NCBI GenBank assembly: GCA_001303955.1
Contig: LJUP01000049.1
Location: forward strand, 1 to 40,093
From: Bacteroides sp. SM23_62
Lineage (GTDB): Bacteria > Bacteroidota > Bacteroidia > Bacteroidales > SM23-62
Direction: 5' to 3'
DNA: 40,093 nt
Shown: piece by piece, positions 1 to 9,580 of the stretch
Layout: each line of letters opens with the position of its first letter
Position numbering within the stretch: the stretch's first letter is position 1
The notes under the pieces: model-generated
Databases searched by the model: none
What the model was told of the DNA's origin: nothing
The model's input: only the letters and a program-made list of their open reading frames with translations
Made by a program: the position numbers and the translations under genes

Positions 1-1101
1 GATATGGGCAATGGCGAAGTTAAACCCAGCGAAATCGACCTCCTTAAAGTCAATGGAAAGGATTCTCCCCTGTCGATCCCCGGCAGAACGATACATTACG
101 ATGCAGAATGGCACTGGGATCCATTCGGTACCACCTTTGAGCATAAGGCCCTTGGCGGGCACATTGTATTGCTAGGCCTAACCGAATCCCACCAGATATG
201 GGAAGAATCACCTTATAAGATTCTGGAATATGGGAAAAAACAAAACGGAATCGTGGGTTTTTGCCATACAGAATATCTGAAGGATACCATACAGAACGAA
301 TTAAACTGCTGCATACCAATCGAATATCCGGTTGAAGCCGTTTTGGGCACCACTGATTTTTTCTCTGAAGATGTATACAGTTCCAATTCCCCAAACTACG
401 GCAATTACAGTGCAGATGCAACCATCAATGCTTATTATAAATTGCTTAATTGCGGCATCAGGCTGAGTTTGTGTGCCGGAACCGATTATCCATGCAATAA
501 CAGAGAACCACTTGGTTCCTTGTTAACCTATGTGAATGTGAAAGGCCGGTTTACCTACCGCAAGTGGGTGGAAGGGATAAGGGATGGCAAAACTGTCGTT
601 GCCCGCAATGGGCATCTGGAATTCATCGACATGACAGTGAACGGGAAATACCAACCCGGAGATGATATCAGAATGAAAGATAAAGGTACAGTTTGGGTTG
701 AGGTCAAATGGACAGCTGTCAGACCGCAGACCGGAAGACTCGAATTGGTTTACAATGGAAAAGTGGTGGCTGCTGAGCAAGGAACAGCACAACCTGATAA
801 ACCCATCCTGTTAAAAGCAAATCAATCCCTTACAGAAAGTGGTTGGTTGTGTGCCCGCCGCATGGATGAAAATGGCCACCAGACCCACACATCACCAGTA
901 TATGTGACAGTAAACAATAAACCTGTAAGGGCCAGTGCCACTGATGCCATGTATTTTGTCAGATGGATTGATAATCTACTGGAACAAACTTCTCCCGGGC
1001 AAGAATGGAACCAGTACTTCACGCACGATCTAGAAGTTGTACAAGGTAGATATGCAAGGGCGAGAGAGATTTATTTGAGAATTGCCAAAGAAGCTCAATA
1101 G
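1..1101 (+). CDS. CehA/McbA-family metallohydrolase, C-terminal part (5' end outside window)
   Basis: The reading frame is open to the left edge, so the ATG at base 4 is probably internal. The visible 366 residues resemble the C-terminal half of CehA/McbA-type PHP-fold metallohydrolases: a metal-site-like AGTDYPCN segment near residue 160, followed by the family's usual 'RKWVEGIRDGKTVVARNG' stretch and a beta-sandwich-like tail. Such proteins are usually exported hydrolases of unknown or varied substrate; named members act on carbamate and other ester or amide bonds. The signal peptide, if any, and the first metal motifs are outside the window. The next gene starts 140 bases downstream and is a damaged xylanase, so no operon link is implied. 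The family call is moderately firm; the substrate is unknown. Confidence 0.6.
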   Translation, partial: DMGNGEVKPSEIDLLKVNGKDSPLSIPGRTIHYDAEWHWDPFGTTFEHKALGGHIVLLGLTESHQIWEESPYKILEYGKKQNGIVGFCHTEYLKDTIQNELNCCIPIEYPVEAVLGTTDFFSEDVYSSNSPNYGNYSADATINAYYKLLNCGIRLSLCAGTDYPCNNREPLGSLLTYVNVKGRFTYRKWVEGIRDGKTVVARNGHLEFIDMTVNGKYQPGDDIRMKDKGTVWVEVKWTAVRPQTGRLELVYNGKVVAAEQGTAQPDKPILLKANQSLTESGWLCARRMDENGHQTHTSPVYVTVNNKPVRASATDAMYFVRWIDNLLEQTSPGQEWNQYFTHDLEVVQGRYARAREIYLRIAKEAQ

Positions 1102-1241
1102 CGTAACATGATAGAATTAAGCTATTTGAGTAAAGTTTGTTTACAACTTCTGTAGCTGATTCTGGTTATTGCTGTCTTCTCTGAACATAACTTAGGCCGG
1201 TCATTGCTAATATTGTCGTTCTTAATCCTAAAAATTTAATT

Positions 1242-2671
1242 ATGCCAAACAAAAAATGGACACGCAGACAGATTATTAGCTCGCTGGCAATAATGCCTCT
1301 GGCAGTCAATGCAGGATTATCAACTTTTTCAAATAGTTTGCAGATAACTGCAAAATTAATAAGGTGCAAATTATTTAATTCAGATGGAGCCCCCTTTGAT
1401 GTTAATAAGATGGATAGATTGCATATATGTGATCTAATGTTGCGACCATTCCAGATTGATCCTAAGCTTGCCCCCGGAGAAATAGTATTTAAACCGCTTC
1501 CTTCACCCTTCAGGATAAGTTTGCCTGTCAAAGTTCCCGGATTTGGAGAAGTATTTCTTTATGCAGATAACAGGGGAGCCGGTTATACGGCAAAATCTTT
1601 GGAAAAAACAAAGACTCTTTTTCTAAATTATGAATTTGCAGCTGATAGATTAGCCACCATACAAAGATTAATAGAAGAGTGCCGGAATTCGTGCATCAAA
1701 CTGTCATCTGGGACACTGGAAAGAATTACCTCAGCTGAAAGATCTTTTGAGCAAGCCAAACAGTTAGCAGGTGATGACAAGGCTGTGACATTGAGAAAAT
1801 ACAAGGGGAACGCGATTATTCCAGGGTAGATACAATCCTTAAAGCATTGGAACATACAAGCATAATTAAGAAAGGGCATCCATTGATATTTCTTGTACCA
1901 AATTCCACAACTCCTGAATGGGCGAGATACAAATCATTTGAAGAAACAAAAAATATATGTTTAAGCTATGTTCGCAACACAATACTTAAATACCGGGGAC
2001 GGTTCAATCTTTGGGATGTTATAAATGAAGCCCATGTTCAACCGGATACTGAACATGGAGTAGAAATGATTCTGGGATTAACCAAAGAACAAAATGTTGA
2101 ATTGTCCTGTGCAGCAGTAAAAACCGCACGCGAGGCTGATCCTACCTGTTTTAGAATTGTCAATAATACCGGTACGTGGAGTGATTATTATATGGGACGA
2201 AAACCTTCACCATGGCAGCAAAATGTTTATGATTATTTAAAAATGCTCGAAGATGCAGGTTGTGAATATGAAGCTATTGGTTTGCAATATTACCACTCTG
2301 GTCGCGATCTACTTGAATTTGAACGCGATCTGGAAAGATTTTCCCATTTTAAAAAGCCTCTTCACATAACCGAATTGCAGATACCTTCATCATCCGAAGA
2401 TATCCCCGGAAATGAATGGTGGGGAGGGGGTATTGGTGGTTCAGGCTTTCTGTGGCATGGTAACGAATTTACTGAAACGATTCAGGCTGATTGGGTAGAA
2501 TATGTTTATACAATACTTTACAGCAAACCTTATGTTGATGCTATTACATGGTGGGATATGGCCGATCCGGCTTTTGTGCCACATGGAGGTTTGGTCAATG
2601 AAGATTTATGCCCGAAGGAAAGTTATTATAGATTAAAGACTTTACTCGAAAATTGGAAATGTAGTGTTTAG
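1242..2671 (+). pseudogene. GH10 endo-1,4-beta-xylanase-like gene, internal deletion plus frameshift
   Basis: There are two pieces in different frames. The first (1242-1829) has a Tat-like N-terminus (RRQIISSLAIM) and an N-terminal beta domain with a 'PGFGEVFLYADNRGAGY' stretch. The second is readable from about base 1802 and carries the GH10 core: the 'GHPLIF..TPEW' strand, the acid/base Glu in WDVINEAHV, and the nucleophile Glu in HITELQIP. The pieces meet near 1800-1815, where frame 3 reads into stop 1827-1829 while frame 2 reads on as GERDYSRVDTILKALEH. The expected first barrel strands (normally an 'N..T.EN.MKW'-like segment before the GHxLxW strand) are absent, so roughly 100 or more residues are deleted as well as the frame being lost. 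The retained catalytic residues show descent from a real xylanase-like enzyme. It is probably inactive unless the break is an assembly error. Confidence 0.75.
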
Positions 2672-2715
2672 TTTTAAAAATATTCAGTAAAAGAATAAAA
2701 CAAAAACCATTTACT

Positions 2716-4560
2716 TTGAGGCATAATCTTAATATACTGTTTTTTGGTATCATTATCTTTCTCTTTCACAACTGTACAGTAGAGAAGACTTCAGGCCCTA
2801 TACTCGTATTGGCAACCAGCGATGATTTTGGTACCTATACCACAGAAATACTCAAGACAGAAGGTTTTAACGAATACATGCACGATTCATTGACGGATAG
2901 CAGTATAACGGATGAGTATTTGCGACAATTTGATATTATCATATTGGGCGAAACAAGCATCAATGCTTCACATAAGACAATGCTGTCTGATTATGTTAAA
3001 AATGGTGGTAATCTTATCGCGTTCAGACCGGACAAAAAGTTAAATGAAATATTCGGAATAACCGATGCCGGGGGAACTTACAGTGAGGGATATATTGCCA
3101 TTGATACTACAACAGAACAAGGCAAGGGTCTGACTTCCAAAATAATGCAATTTCACGGTGAAGCAGATAAGTATCAAGCGCATGGAGCTGAGATAATCGC
3201 AACTTTATATGCCGATAAATTTTCTGAAAAAGAATTTCCCGCTGTTGTAAGTTATGATTACGGAAAGGGGCATACTATCGCCTTCCTCTACAATCTGCCA
3301 AAAAGTATTGTATATACACGTCAGGGCAATCCTTTATTTGCCGGTATTGAAAAAGACGGTATTCCAGGGTTAAGGGGCATGGATTTATTCGCAGATGGCT
3401 GGCTCGACACTTCTATGAATACCATCAACCAGGCGGATCAGCAAATGGCGTTATTGTCGCACTGCATCCAATACTTGAACAGTTTCACCAAACCATTACC
3501 ACGTATTTGGTACTTTCCCGATTCGTTAAAATGCCTTGTGGTGTTGGACAATGATGGGGAAAACAATACAGAAGCTGACTTTGAGCCTCAATTCCAGGAT
3601 GTTGATTCTATGGGTGCAAAGATGACGATTTATATTATGGATATTGACAAAGTCTCCAAAGCATGGGTTGATAAATGGATTGCCAAGGGACACGAAATTG
3701 CAGCACATCCTGATGATACGAGGGAAGCCCTAGATCCCACGTGGAACCGTATGGACAGCGTGATAGGCGACATAAAAGAACAAATCGCCTCAAAATATGG
3801 GATAACAGTACGTACCAACGTAAATCATTGGTTTGTTTGGTGCGGAAGAAATGCTGATGGAAGTCAGAATTTTGCAGCCCAGGCAAGACTGGAAGAGAAA
3901 CATGGCATTGAAATGGATGGTAACTATGCCCATTACGATATGAATTCAAATCAGGGAGCGTATTATCTTGGACAGCTTGGAATAAACCATGGAAATTATA
4001 CCGGAAGCGGACTCGTCATGAAATATGCCGATGCTGAAGGTAAAACAGTAAACGTTTACCAACGTTTTAATGCCGTTTACGATCAGCAGTACAACGAGAG
4101 CAACGATCCCGAAGGTTTTTTTAACTGCTTCATAGGTTTAATGGACAGGAGCCTGAATAATGAAATTTATTCGATCATTAGCATTAAGGCGCACAACAAC
4201 GAGTATTATTTTTCCAAGGAACCTTTGATGGAGATGTTGGCTTATGCAAACGACAAAGGTATTCCGGTTTGGACCGCGCTAAATCTTCTCAATTTTCTTA
4301 AAATGAAAGATGAAGCCTCTTTCACCAACATAAGCTGGGCAAACAATCGATTATCTTTCACCTTAAACTCATCATTAAAACATAGCAACGGGCTCACCTT
4401 TATGATCCCGGCAAATCATGGTGATAAGAAAATTACAGGGATTACTAAAGATAATAAGGACATCCAACTTACCATCAAGTCGGTAAAAGGCTCGGAATAT
4501 GCATTTGTAACTGTCGAACCGGGAGCAAACTATTCTTTCCTGATAAGCTATGGCAATTGA
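2716..4560 (+). CDS. Lipoprotein with ThuA/glutamine-amidotransferase-like and polysaccharide-deacetylase-like domains
   Basis: The 614-residue product begins with a hydrophobic signal ending in a lipobox-like HNC (Cys about residue 20). Residues about 28-250 have the alternating strand/helix pattern of a class-I glutamine-amidotransferase/ThuA-like fold ('FDIIILGETS', 'YVKNGGNLIAF', 'YDYGKGHTIAFLYN'). Residues about 280-520 look like a NodB-type deacetylase: a DNDGE acidic motif and GHEIAAHPDD. In the second motif the usual closing His of HxxxH is replaced by Asp, so metal binding may be altered. No ATG fits the signal peptide; the start is TTG at 2716 and I see no clear ribosome binding site. 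It follows the broken xylanase by 44 bases. Likely role: periplasmic or surface modification of a glycan; the substrate is unknown. Confidence 0.6.
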   Translation: MRHNLNILFFGIIIFLFHNCTVEKTSGPILVLATSDDFGTYTTEILKTEGFNEYMHDSLTDSSITDEYLRQFDIIILGETSINASHKTMLSDYVKNGGNLIAFRPDKKLNEIFGITDAGGTYSEGYIAIDTTTEQGKGLTSKIMQFHGEADKYQAHGAEIIATLYADKFSEKEFPAVVSYDYGKGHTIAFLYNLPKSIVYTRQGNPLFAGIEKDGIPGLRGMDLFADGWLDTSMNTINQADQQMALLSHCIQYLNSFTKPLPRIWYFPDSLKCLVVLDNDGENNTEADFEPQFQDVDSMGAKMTIYIMDIDKVSKAWVDKWIAKGHEIAAHPDDTREALDPTWNRMDSVIGDIKEQIASKYGITVRTNVNHWFVWCGRNADGSQNFAAQARLEEKHGIEMDGNYAHYDMNSNQGAYYLGQLGINHGNYTGSGLVMKYADAEGKTVNVYQRFNAVYDQQYNESNDPEGFFNCFIGLMDRSLNNEIYSIISIKAHNNEYYFSKEPLMEMLAYANDKGIPVWTALNLLNFLKMKDEASFTNISWANNRLSFTLNSSLKHSNGLTFMIPANHGDKKITGITKDNKDIQLTIKSVKGSEYAFVTVEPGANYSFLISYGN

Positions 4561-4597
4561 GCCGTTTTGGGTTTGTGATGAATTGCGAACGTGTAAC

Positions 4598-4627
4598 GTT
4601 GAAATATGATTAGCCTCAGTAATTTTG
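4598..4627 (+). promoter_or_regulatory. Candidate Bacteroidota-type promoter for the rraA-like operon
   Basis: TAATTTTG at 4620-4627 matches the Bacteroidota -7 consensus TAnnTTTG in every fixed base. A GTTG at 4598-4601 lies 18 bases upstream, one mismatch from the -33 TTTG element and close to the usual spacing. The pair sits 43-70 bases before the ATG at 4670, in the only sizeable gap before the six-gene operon. This is a motif match only. Confidence 0.4.
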
Positions 4628-4669
4628 ATTCTGGTAATTATCCGGAATTTGCAGCTTGACTCATAATAA

Positions 4670-5365
4670 ATGAAAGATAAACTTATGGTAACTTTTGAAA
4701 GTGATTCAGAATTATTTGATTTTATCAATAAAAACCTCTATGTAGCTGCCGTATGTGATATCCTCGATGCACTTGGTTATCATAACCAGGCAATGCATCA
4801 GAGATTACGACCTCTTCTTCCGGATCCTGAGAAATGCGGTTTTATTGGTCGGGCCCGAACATTTCGATGGATGGAAACAGATTATGTTGTTGAAGAAAAT
4901 CCATATGGTCTTGAGATTGAAGCCATGGATTCGCTTAAATCCGGAGATGTTGTTGTTCATTCCACTGATTATGGTGGGACCAATGCCCCCTGGGGAGAAC
5001 TTATGAGCACAATTGCAAAACGTATCGGCGTAGCTGGCTGCGTGTGCGATAGCCAGATACGTGATTGTGTAAGGATTATTAAAATGAATTTTCCTGTATA
5101 CTATGCTGGTATAAGGCCATTGGATTCAAAAGGACGTGCCATCGTTATAGATTATGATGTGCCAGTGCGTTGTGGCGAGGTTCTGGTTCACCCGGGCGAC
5201 ATTGTCTATGCAGATTTCGATGGTGTTGTTGTTGTGCCCAAAACAGCAGAACACGATGTATTTCAGAAAGCCCAGGGGAAAGTTAAACGAGAGAACTTAT
5301 CGCGAAAGGAACTACTCAGCGGAAAATCATTACGTGAAGTCTATAATAAATATAAAACCCTTTAA
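4670..5365 (+). CDS. RraA-family aldolase/decarboxylase-like protein
   Basis: The 231 residues match the RraA / 4-hydroxy-4-methyl-2-oxoglutarate aldolase family, which includes class II pyruvate aldolases and oxaloacetate decarboxylases as well as the RNase E inhibitor RraA. Visible marks are the 'AAVCDILDALG' helix, the nucleophile-free GTNAPWGELMS segment, 'GVAGCVCDSQIRDC' with the metal-site Arg-Asp, and 'HPGDIVYADFDGVVVVPK'. RNase regulation is unlikely here because the gene opens a sugar-catabolism operon. Next to an SDR and an enolase-superfamily dehydratase, it is best read as the cleavage step that yields pyruvate or a related 2-oxo acid. The SDR gene starts 16 bases downstream. The reaction is inferred from context; the family call is secure. 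Confidence 0.85.
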   Translation: MKDKLMVTFESDSELFDFINKNLYVAAVCDILDALGYHNQAMHQRLRPLLPDPEKCGFIGRARTFRWMETDYVVEENPYGLEIEAMDSLKSGDVVVHSTDYGGTNAPWGELMSTIAKRIGVAGCVCDSQIRDCVRIIKMNFPVYYAGIRPLDSKGRAIVIDYDVPVRCGEVLVHPGDIVYADFDGVVVVPKTAEHDVFQKAQGKVKRENLSRKELLSGKSLREVYNKYKTL

Positions 5366-5381
5366 TACAAAATAAGATAAA

Positions 5382-6152
5382 ATGAAACTAGTAAATCGTG
5401 TTACTGTAGTTACCGGTTCCGGTTCAGGGATAGGCAGGTCCTGTGCCATTGAATTCGCGAAAGCCGGTGCTGAGGTTATTGTAGCTGAGATAAATCCTCA
5501 GGATGCAAAAGAAACCGTCAGACAGATAAAGACCAATAATGGTAAAGCTGTTGCTTTTAAAACTGATGTTTCGGATCCCGCATCAGTTAAAAATCTTGTT
5601 GAGTTTACCATAAAGAAGTTTTCCAGAATTGACGTATTGATAAATAATGCAGCTATTCAGATAAATAAAACTGTCGAAGAAATAACTATTGAAGAATGGA
5701 ATCTTCAGATGTCGATCAATGTTGGTGGAATTTTTCTGTGTTCAAAGCATTTTCTTCCCTTTTTGCGTCAATCGAAAGGTAATATTGTCAATATGTCTTC
5801 TGTAAATGGCTTCTTTGTTGAGACAATGTGTGCCGGTTATTGTACCACGAAGGCAGCCATCATTGGACTAACAAAAGCCATGGCTATTGATCATGGTAAT
5901 GAAGGTATCAGGGTGAATTGCATATGTCCGGGTTACATCGATACCCCCATGTCTGAAGGATATTTCCAGAGTAAGCCCGATCCTTCAAAAGCACGGGAAG
6001 AGGCTGATAAACTGCATGCCTTATGGCGTATTGGCAAACCAGAGGAAGTTGGACGTGTTGCGGTTTTCTTAGCCAGTGATGATGCTTCTTTTATGACAGG
6101 TGCATCTGTAGTTGTTGATGGCGGCTTCGGATCCGGATTGCCCCCTAAGTAG
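5382..6152 (+). CDS. Short-chain dehydrogenase/reductase (classical SDR)
   Basis: This is a typical 256-residue classical SDR. It has the NAD(P)-binding TGSGSGIG turn (about residues 11-18), 'DVLINNAAIQ', the catalytic Ser in NMSSVNG, Tyr-Lys in YCTTK, and the 'CPGYIDTPM' and 'GASVVVDGGFGSG' C-terminal signatures. An acidic residue at the end of beta2 (VAEINPQ) suggests NAD rather than NADP. It would oxidise a sugar, sugar lactone or sugar acid in the cytoplasm. It lies second in the operon, 16 bases after the RraA-type gene and 58 AT-rich bases before the dehydratase. Substrate not assignable from sequence. Confidence 0.9.
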   Translation: MKLVNRVTVVTGSGSGIGRSCAIEFAKAGAEVIVAEINPQDAKETVRQIKTNNGKAVAFKTDVSDPASVKNLVEFTIKKFSRIDVLINNAAIQINKTVEEITIEEWNLQMSINVGGIFLCSKHFLPFLRQSKGNIVNMSSVNGFFVETMCAGYCTTKAAIIGLTKAMAIDHGNEGIRVNCICPGYIDTPMSEGYFQSKPDPSKAREEADKLHALWRIGKPEEVGRVAVFLASDDASFMTGASVVVDGGFGSGLPPK

Positions 6153-6210
6153 CTGAATATTAATTATTTAATTAATTGATTGATGATTGTTATTTATTTA
6201 AGATATTGGA

Positions 6211-7329
6211 ATGAAGATTACAAATGTTAAAGCCATCATGTTAAAATTGCCAGAGATTTCTCCAGCAGCAGATGGCACTCAGGACGATTTGATAATTGTT
6301 GTGGAAACAGATGAGGGGATTACAGGTTATGGCGAAGTTGATACTGCGCCCTTAGTTGGAAAAGCAATTGTTGAAGCTTATATGTCTCATGGAACATGTT
6401 ACGGATTGAATCAAATTGTGGTGGGATCTGATCCGTTTGATTATGAACAGATTTGGCATGACATGTGGGCAATGACTTATTATTATGGACGAAGCGGTCC
6501 TGTTATTCATGCAATGAGTGGAATTGATATGGCCATCTGGGATATTATGGGAAAAGCTGTGGGAAAACCTGTACATAAACTTCTTGGTGGAACTTATACT
6601 GACAAGGTTCGGCCATATGCCAGTGCGCTGATGCCTGACACCAGGGATGAGGTAAAAACGATGGTTGAAAAGTATGCTTCACTTGGATTCACTGCAATTA
6701 AATTCGGCTGGGGTCCTTTAGGATACAATGTGAGGTTCGATCTTGAACTCATTGAAACAGCACGGGAAACTGCCAGCGACAATATGGAAATTATGATCGA
6801 TATTGGAAAGCGGTACAGACTGAAACAGGCGTTGCAGGTAGCAAGAGCCCTCGAACAGATGAATATCTGTTGGCTTGAAGAACCTCTTCCTGCGGAGGAT
6901 TTCATTGGATATAAAAGATTAACAGAATCTACTTCCATGCCTATTGCCTCAGGAGAAGAAGAAAGCGGCAGACTGGCATTTTCAAGACTTATCAAAGAAT
7001 CCCATATTGATATAATACAACCGGATATTTCACGTTGTGGTGGGCTTACCGAAGCCAGGAAAATAGCCACCATAGCAGCTGATAATAATGTCATGCTTGT
7101 ACCTCACGCCTTTAAAACGGGAATACTTGTTGCAGCAAGCATACAGATGATAGCTGCGATGCCTGATACACCGTTTCTCGAGTTTTCAGTAACCGAATCT
7201 GCGATACGGAAAGAATTGTTGGTCAAACCTTTTATTCAGAAAGATGGATTTGTGGATGTGCCCCAATTACCTGGATTAGGAATTGAACTAAATCCAGAGG
7301 TTATCAGAAAATATGGAGTAAGTATTTAG
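6211..7329 (+). CDS. Mandelate racemase/muconate lactonizing family enzyme, probable sugar-acid dehydratase
   Basis: The 372-residue enolase-superfamily protein has the capping domain (residues 1 to about 125) and a barrel with recognisable catalytic positions: a Lys at the end of barrel strand 2 (TAIKFGWG), metal ligands Asp in MIDIGKRY, Glu in WLEEPL and Glu in ASGEEESG, and the His-Asp dyad of the mandelate-racemase subgroup (Asp in IIQPDISRCGG, His in VPHAF), then LEFSV. That pattern fits acid-sugar dehydratases or epimerases. Between an SDR and an RraA-type aldolase, dehydration of an aldonate to a 2-keto-3-deoxy acid is the natural reading. Only 7 bases separate it from the next gene, so it is co-transcribed. 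The exact sugar acid is unknown. Confidence 0.88.
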   Translation: MKITNVKAIMLKLPEISPAADGTQDDLIIVVETDEGITGYGEVDTAPLVGKAIVEAYMSHGTCYGLNQIVVGSDPFDYEQIWHDMWAMTYYYGRSGPVIHAMSGIDMAIWDIMGKAVGKPVHKLLGGTYTDKVRPYASALMPDTRDEVKTMVEKYASLGFTAIKFGWGPLGYNVRFDLELIETARETASDNMEIMIDIGKRYRLKQALQVARALEQMNICWLEEPLPAEDFIGYKRLTESTSMPIASGEEESGRLAFSRLIKESHIDIIQPDISRCGGLTEARKIATIAADNNVMLVPHAFKTGILVAASIQMIAAMPDTPFLEFSVTESAIRKELLVKPFIQKDGFVDVPQLPGLGIELNPEVIRKYGVSI

Positions 7330-7336
7330 AGAAAAA

Positions 7337-8437
7337 ATGAAAGGGTCAAAATATTCAATTACCCGCCGATCTTTTATTGGTAAAAGTTCATTATCCCTGG
7401 CTTCAATAGCAGCGGCTGCTTTTCCGGCAATGTGCGCTCTGGTTTCTCCACTTGAAAAAAAGAACAACAAATTGATTCCCACAGTTACTGGTGAAGTTGC
7501 TTCCAATGAGCTGGGAACAACATTGATGCATGAACATATTCTCTGGTTTAGCGGGCCAAGGGCAGAAGATCCCAATTACGAACCAATTCCTGATAATTTA
7601 ATACCAGAAACTATTGACTTTGCTCTATCTCTTTTGAACGATGCAGCCAGGGTGGGTATTGATACCATTGTAGATCTCACTCCTCACAGGCCAATAGATT
7701 TGTATGAGAAGATAGCAAAGAGAACACCTGTAAATATCATAGTATCAACTGGTTTTTACCGGCGTTTGAAAAGCCCAAGCTGGAAGGCGGATATGGAGGA
7801 TGAAAATCAAATGGAAGCATTAATGCTAAAGGAATTGACAGAAGGCATTGATGGTACAAAGATCCGTGCCGGAATCATTAAGATCGCCCAGGAAGGAGGG
7901 ACGCTTAGTGATTGGGAGAAAAAAGTATTCCGTGCCGCTGCCCGTGCTAGCAAAGCTACAGGCACTCCCATGGCAACCCACACAGGTAACGCATTTGAGC
8001 AATTCGATTTACTGGTGAAGACTGGAGTAAATCCACATAAGATTTTATTATCGCATGTTGATGTTGGCCGTAAAGGTATCCCTGGTGAGTTGATGACAAT
8101 TGCCAGGGAGGGCAGCTACCTGGAGGTTGATACTTTCGGGCAGGAGTTCTACACACCCTGGAATGAACTTGTAGCGTTTATTCGCTCTTTTTGCGATGCC
8201 GGGTTTGCCAATAAAGTTATTATAGACATTGACAGCAATTGGCATTGGGAGAATGGGCAAAAAGTATTTGAAGGAGCCGGGCCACCTTATTTCGATCCTA
8301 ATGCTGCCAGCCGAACCTTTGCTTACATGATAACAGACGCTGTACCCAGATTGTTAAAGTCGGGCTTCAGTATGAAAGAGATTAATACCTTCCTGGTTGA
8401 TAACCCTCGGAATTTCTTTTCAAATAATGATTTATGA
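7337..8437 (+). CDS. Tat-exported phosphotriesterase-like hydrolase (putative lactonase)
   Basis: This 366-residue amidohydrolase-superfamily protein belongs to the phosphotriesterase branch. Its N-terminus carries a Tat motif (TRRSFIGKS) and a hydrophobic run ending near AMCA. Metal-site residues are visible in order: HEH in TLMHEHILW, the carboxylated-Lys strand AGIIKIAQEGG, His in MATHTG, His in LLSHVD, and an Asp in the last strand (IIDIDSNWHW). Many relatives are lactonases rather than phosphotriesterases. In this operon it would open a lactone made by a dehydrogenase, but its export signal places it outside the cytoplasm, apart from the SDR and dehydratase. Its TGA overlaps the next gene's ATG (ATGA). 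Confidence 0.85.
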   Translation: MKGSKYSITRRSFIGKSSLSLASIAAAAFPAMCALVSPLEKKNNKLIPTVTGEVASNELGTTLMHEHILWFSGPRAEDPNYEPIPDNLIPETIDFALSLLNDAARVGIDTIVDLTPHRPIDLYEKIAKRTPVNIIVSTGFYRRLKSPSWKADMEDENQMEALMLKELTEGIDGTKIRAGIIKIAQEGGTLSDWEKKVFRAAARASKATGTPMATHTGNAFEQFDLLVKTGVNPHKILLSHVDVGRKGIPGELMTIAREGSYLEVDTFGQEFYTPWNELVAFIRSFCDAGFANKVIIDIDSNWHWENGQKVFEGAGPPYFDPNAASRTFAYMITDAVPRLLKSGFSMKEINTFLVDNPRNFFSNNDL

Positions 8438-9579
8438 TCTTGTTTCCAATGGCAAAAAGAATAGAAAGACTAAAAAAAACAGGAAACGCAAAAAACATTG
8501 ATGCATTCTTGTTCACCTCTGCTCCAACAATAAAATGCCTCAGTGGTTATTTTTATAATTTTGAAATTGGTGCTTCGCCATTTCAGTTGTTGCCTGCTGT
8601 TTTACTGGTCGTTTTATCTAAAAACACAACCATTATTATTGCCGATAATGAATCCTATGCAACAGAAGGCGCAGGGTCAGAGATATCTGTTAAATCTTAC
8701 TCCAGCTACGTGTATGAAAAACCGCTTGACTTCACAGCTCAATTTTTACTTAAATTACATGAAGCACTTAGAGAAAGCAACTTGTCAAATGCGCTGATTG
8801 GTATTGAGCAAAATTCGCTGCCATTTGTAATATCCCAATCGATTACATCTGCATATCCAAAAATAAAATTTGTAGACGTTACAAATGAAATAACCTACCT
8901 AAAGGCCTTAAAAGACAGCGATGAGATTGAGAATATCCGCAAAGCAACAGCATTATGCGACATTGGACAGGCAGCCGTTTTAAAACATGCCAAAATAGGA
9001 ATGACTGAACTCGAACTTTTTAGTTTGGTTCGAACTGAAATGGAAGCATCTGTTGGCAAACGTGTGCCCATTATGCTTGATCTGGTCAGTGGAGCAAGAA
9101 CTAAAGATGGAGGCGGTATTCCTTCCAACAATATCATCCGATATGGCGATCTGATTTTAAGTGACCTAACCCCTTGCCTGAATGGCTATTGGGGAGACAC
9201 TTGCAATACCATCATAATTGGAGAACCTACCACAGAACAAAGCAAGCATTATAAATTAGTCCAACAAGCCCTTCAGTCTGCCATCGACTTTATCAAGCCG
9301 GGTATCAAAGCAAATGAAGTGGATCAACTGCTGCGGAAACATCTTTCATCGGTGGGTGTATACGGACATCATAGTGGGCATGGGATTGGGACTAGCTACC
9401 ATGAAGAACCACGTATTGCTCCGTATAATGAAATGCCATTGGAACCGAATATGGTCATTGCCCTCGAACCGGCTGTTTATCGCAACGGATATGGCATCCG
9501 CCTTGAGCACATTGTTAATGTAACAACTACCGGTTGCGAGGTTTTATCAAAGTTTAATCACCAGTTCAGGAAATTCTAA
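8434..9579 (+). CDS. M24-family (Xaa-Pro aminopeptidase/creatinase-like) metallohydrolase
   Basis: The 381-residue protein has an N-terminal creatinase-type domain and a C-terminal pita-bread fold. All five metal ligands expected of M24 are visible: Asp in LSDLTPC, Asp in WGDTCN, His in GHHSGHGIG, Glu in ALEPAVY and Glu in RLEHIV. It can therefore be a peptidase, or one of the M24 enzymes recruited to small-molecule C-N or C-S bonds (creatinase, ectoine hydrolase, DddP). The first ATG (8434) overlaps the previous stop; MAKR at 8449 is an alternative start and lacks the short hydrophobic leader. It lies between a lactonase-like gene and a mutarotase-like gene, with one base to the next start, so a catabolic role is likely but unproven. 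Confidence 0.85.
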   Translation: MILFPMAKRIERLKKTGNAKNIDAFLFTSAPTIKCLSGYFYNFEIGASPFQLLPAVLLVVLSKNTTIIIADNESYATEGAGSEISVKSYSSYVYEKPLDFTAQFLLKLHEALRESNLSNALIGIEQNSLPFVISQSITSAYPKIKFVDVTNEITYLKALKDSDEIENIRKATALCDIGQAAVLKHAKIGMTELELFSLVRTEMEASVGKRVPIMLDLVSGARTKDGGGIPSNNIIRYGDLILSDLTPCLNGYWGDTCNTIIIGEPTTEQSKHYKLVQQALQSAIDFIKPGIKANEVDQLLRKHLSSVGVYGHHSGHGIGTSYHEEPRIAPYNEMPLEPNMVIALEPAVYRNGYGIRLEHIVNVTTTGCEVLSKFNHQFRKF

Positions 9580-9580
9580 A

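Noticed and set aside
4670-5365. RNase E activity regulator (rraA in the strict sense)
   Set aside because: The family includes many aldolases, and the sugar-catabolism operon context argues against an RNA-decay role, so no gene symbol was given.
8434-9579. DddP-type DMSP lyase reading of the M24 protein
   Set aside because: The five canonical M24 metal ligands are in place and no DMSP or sulfur-metabolism neighbours exist, so a general M24 hydrolase is the safer call.
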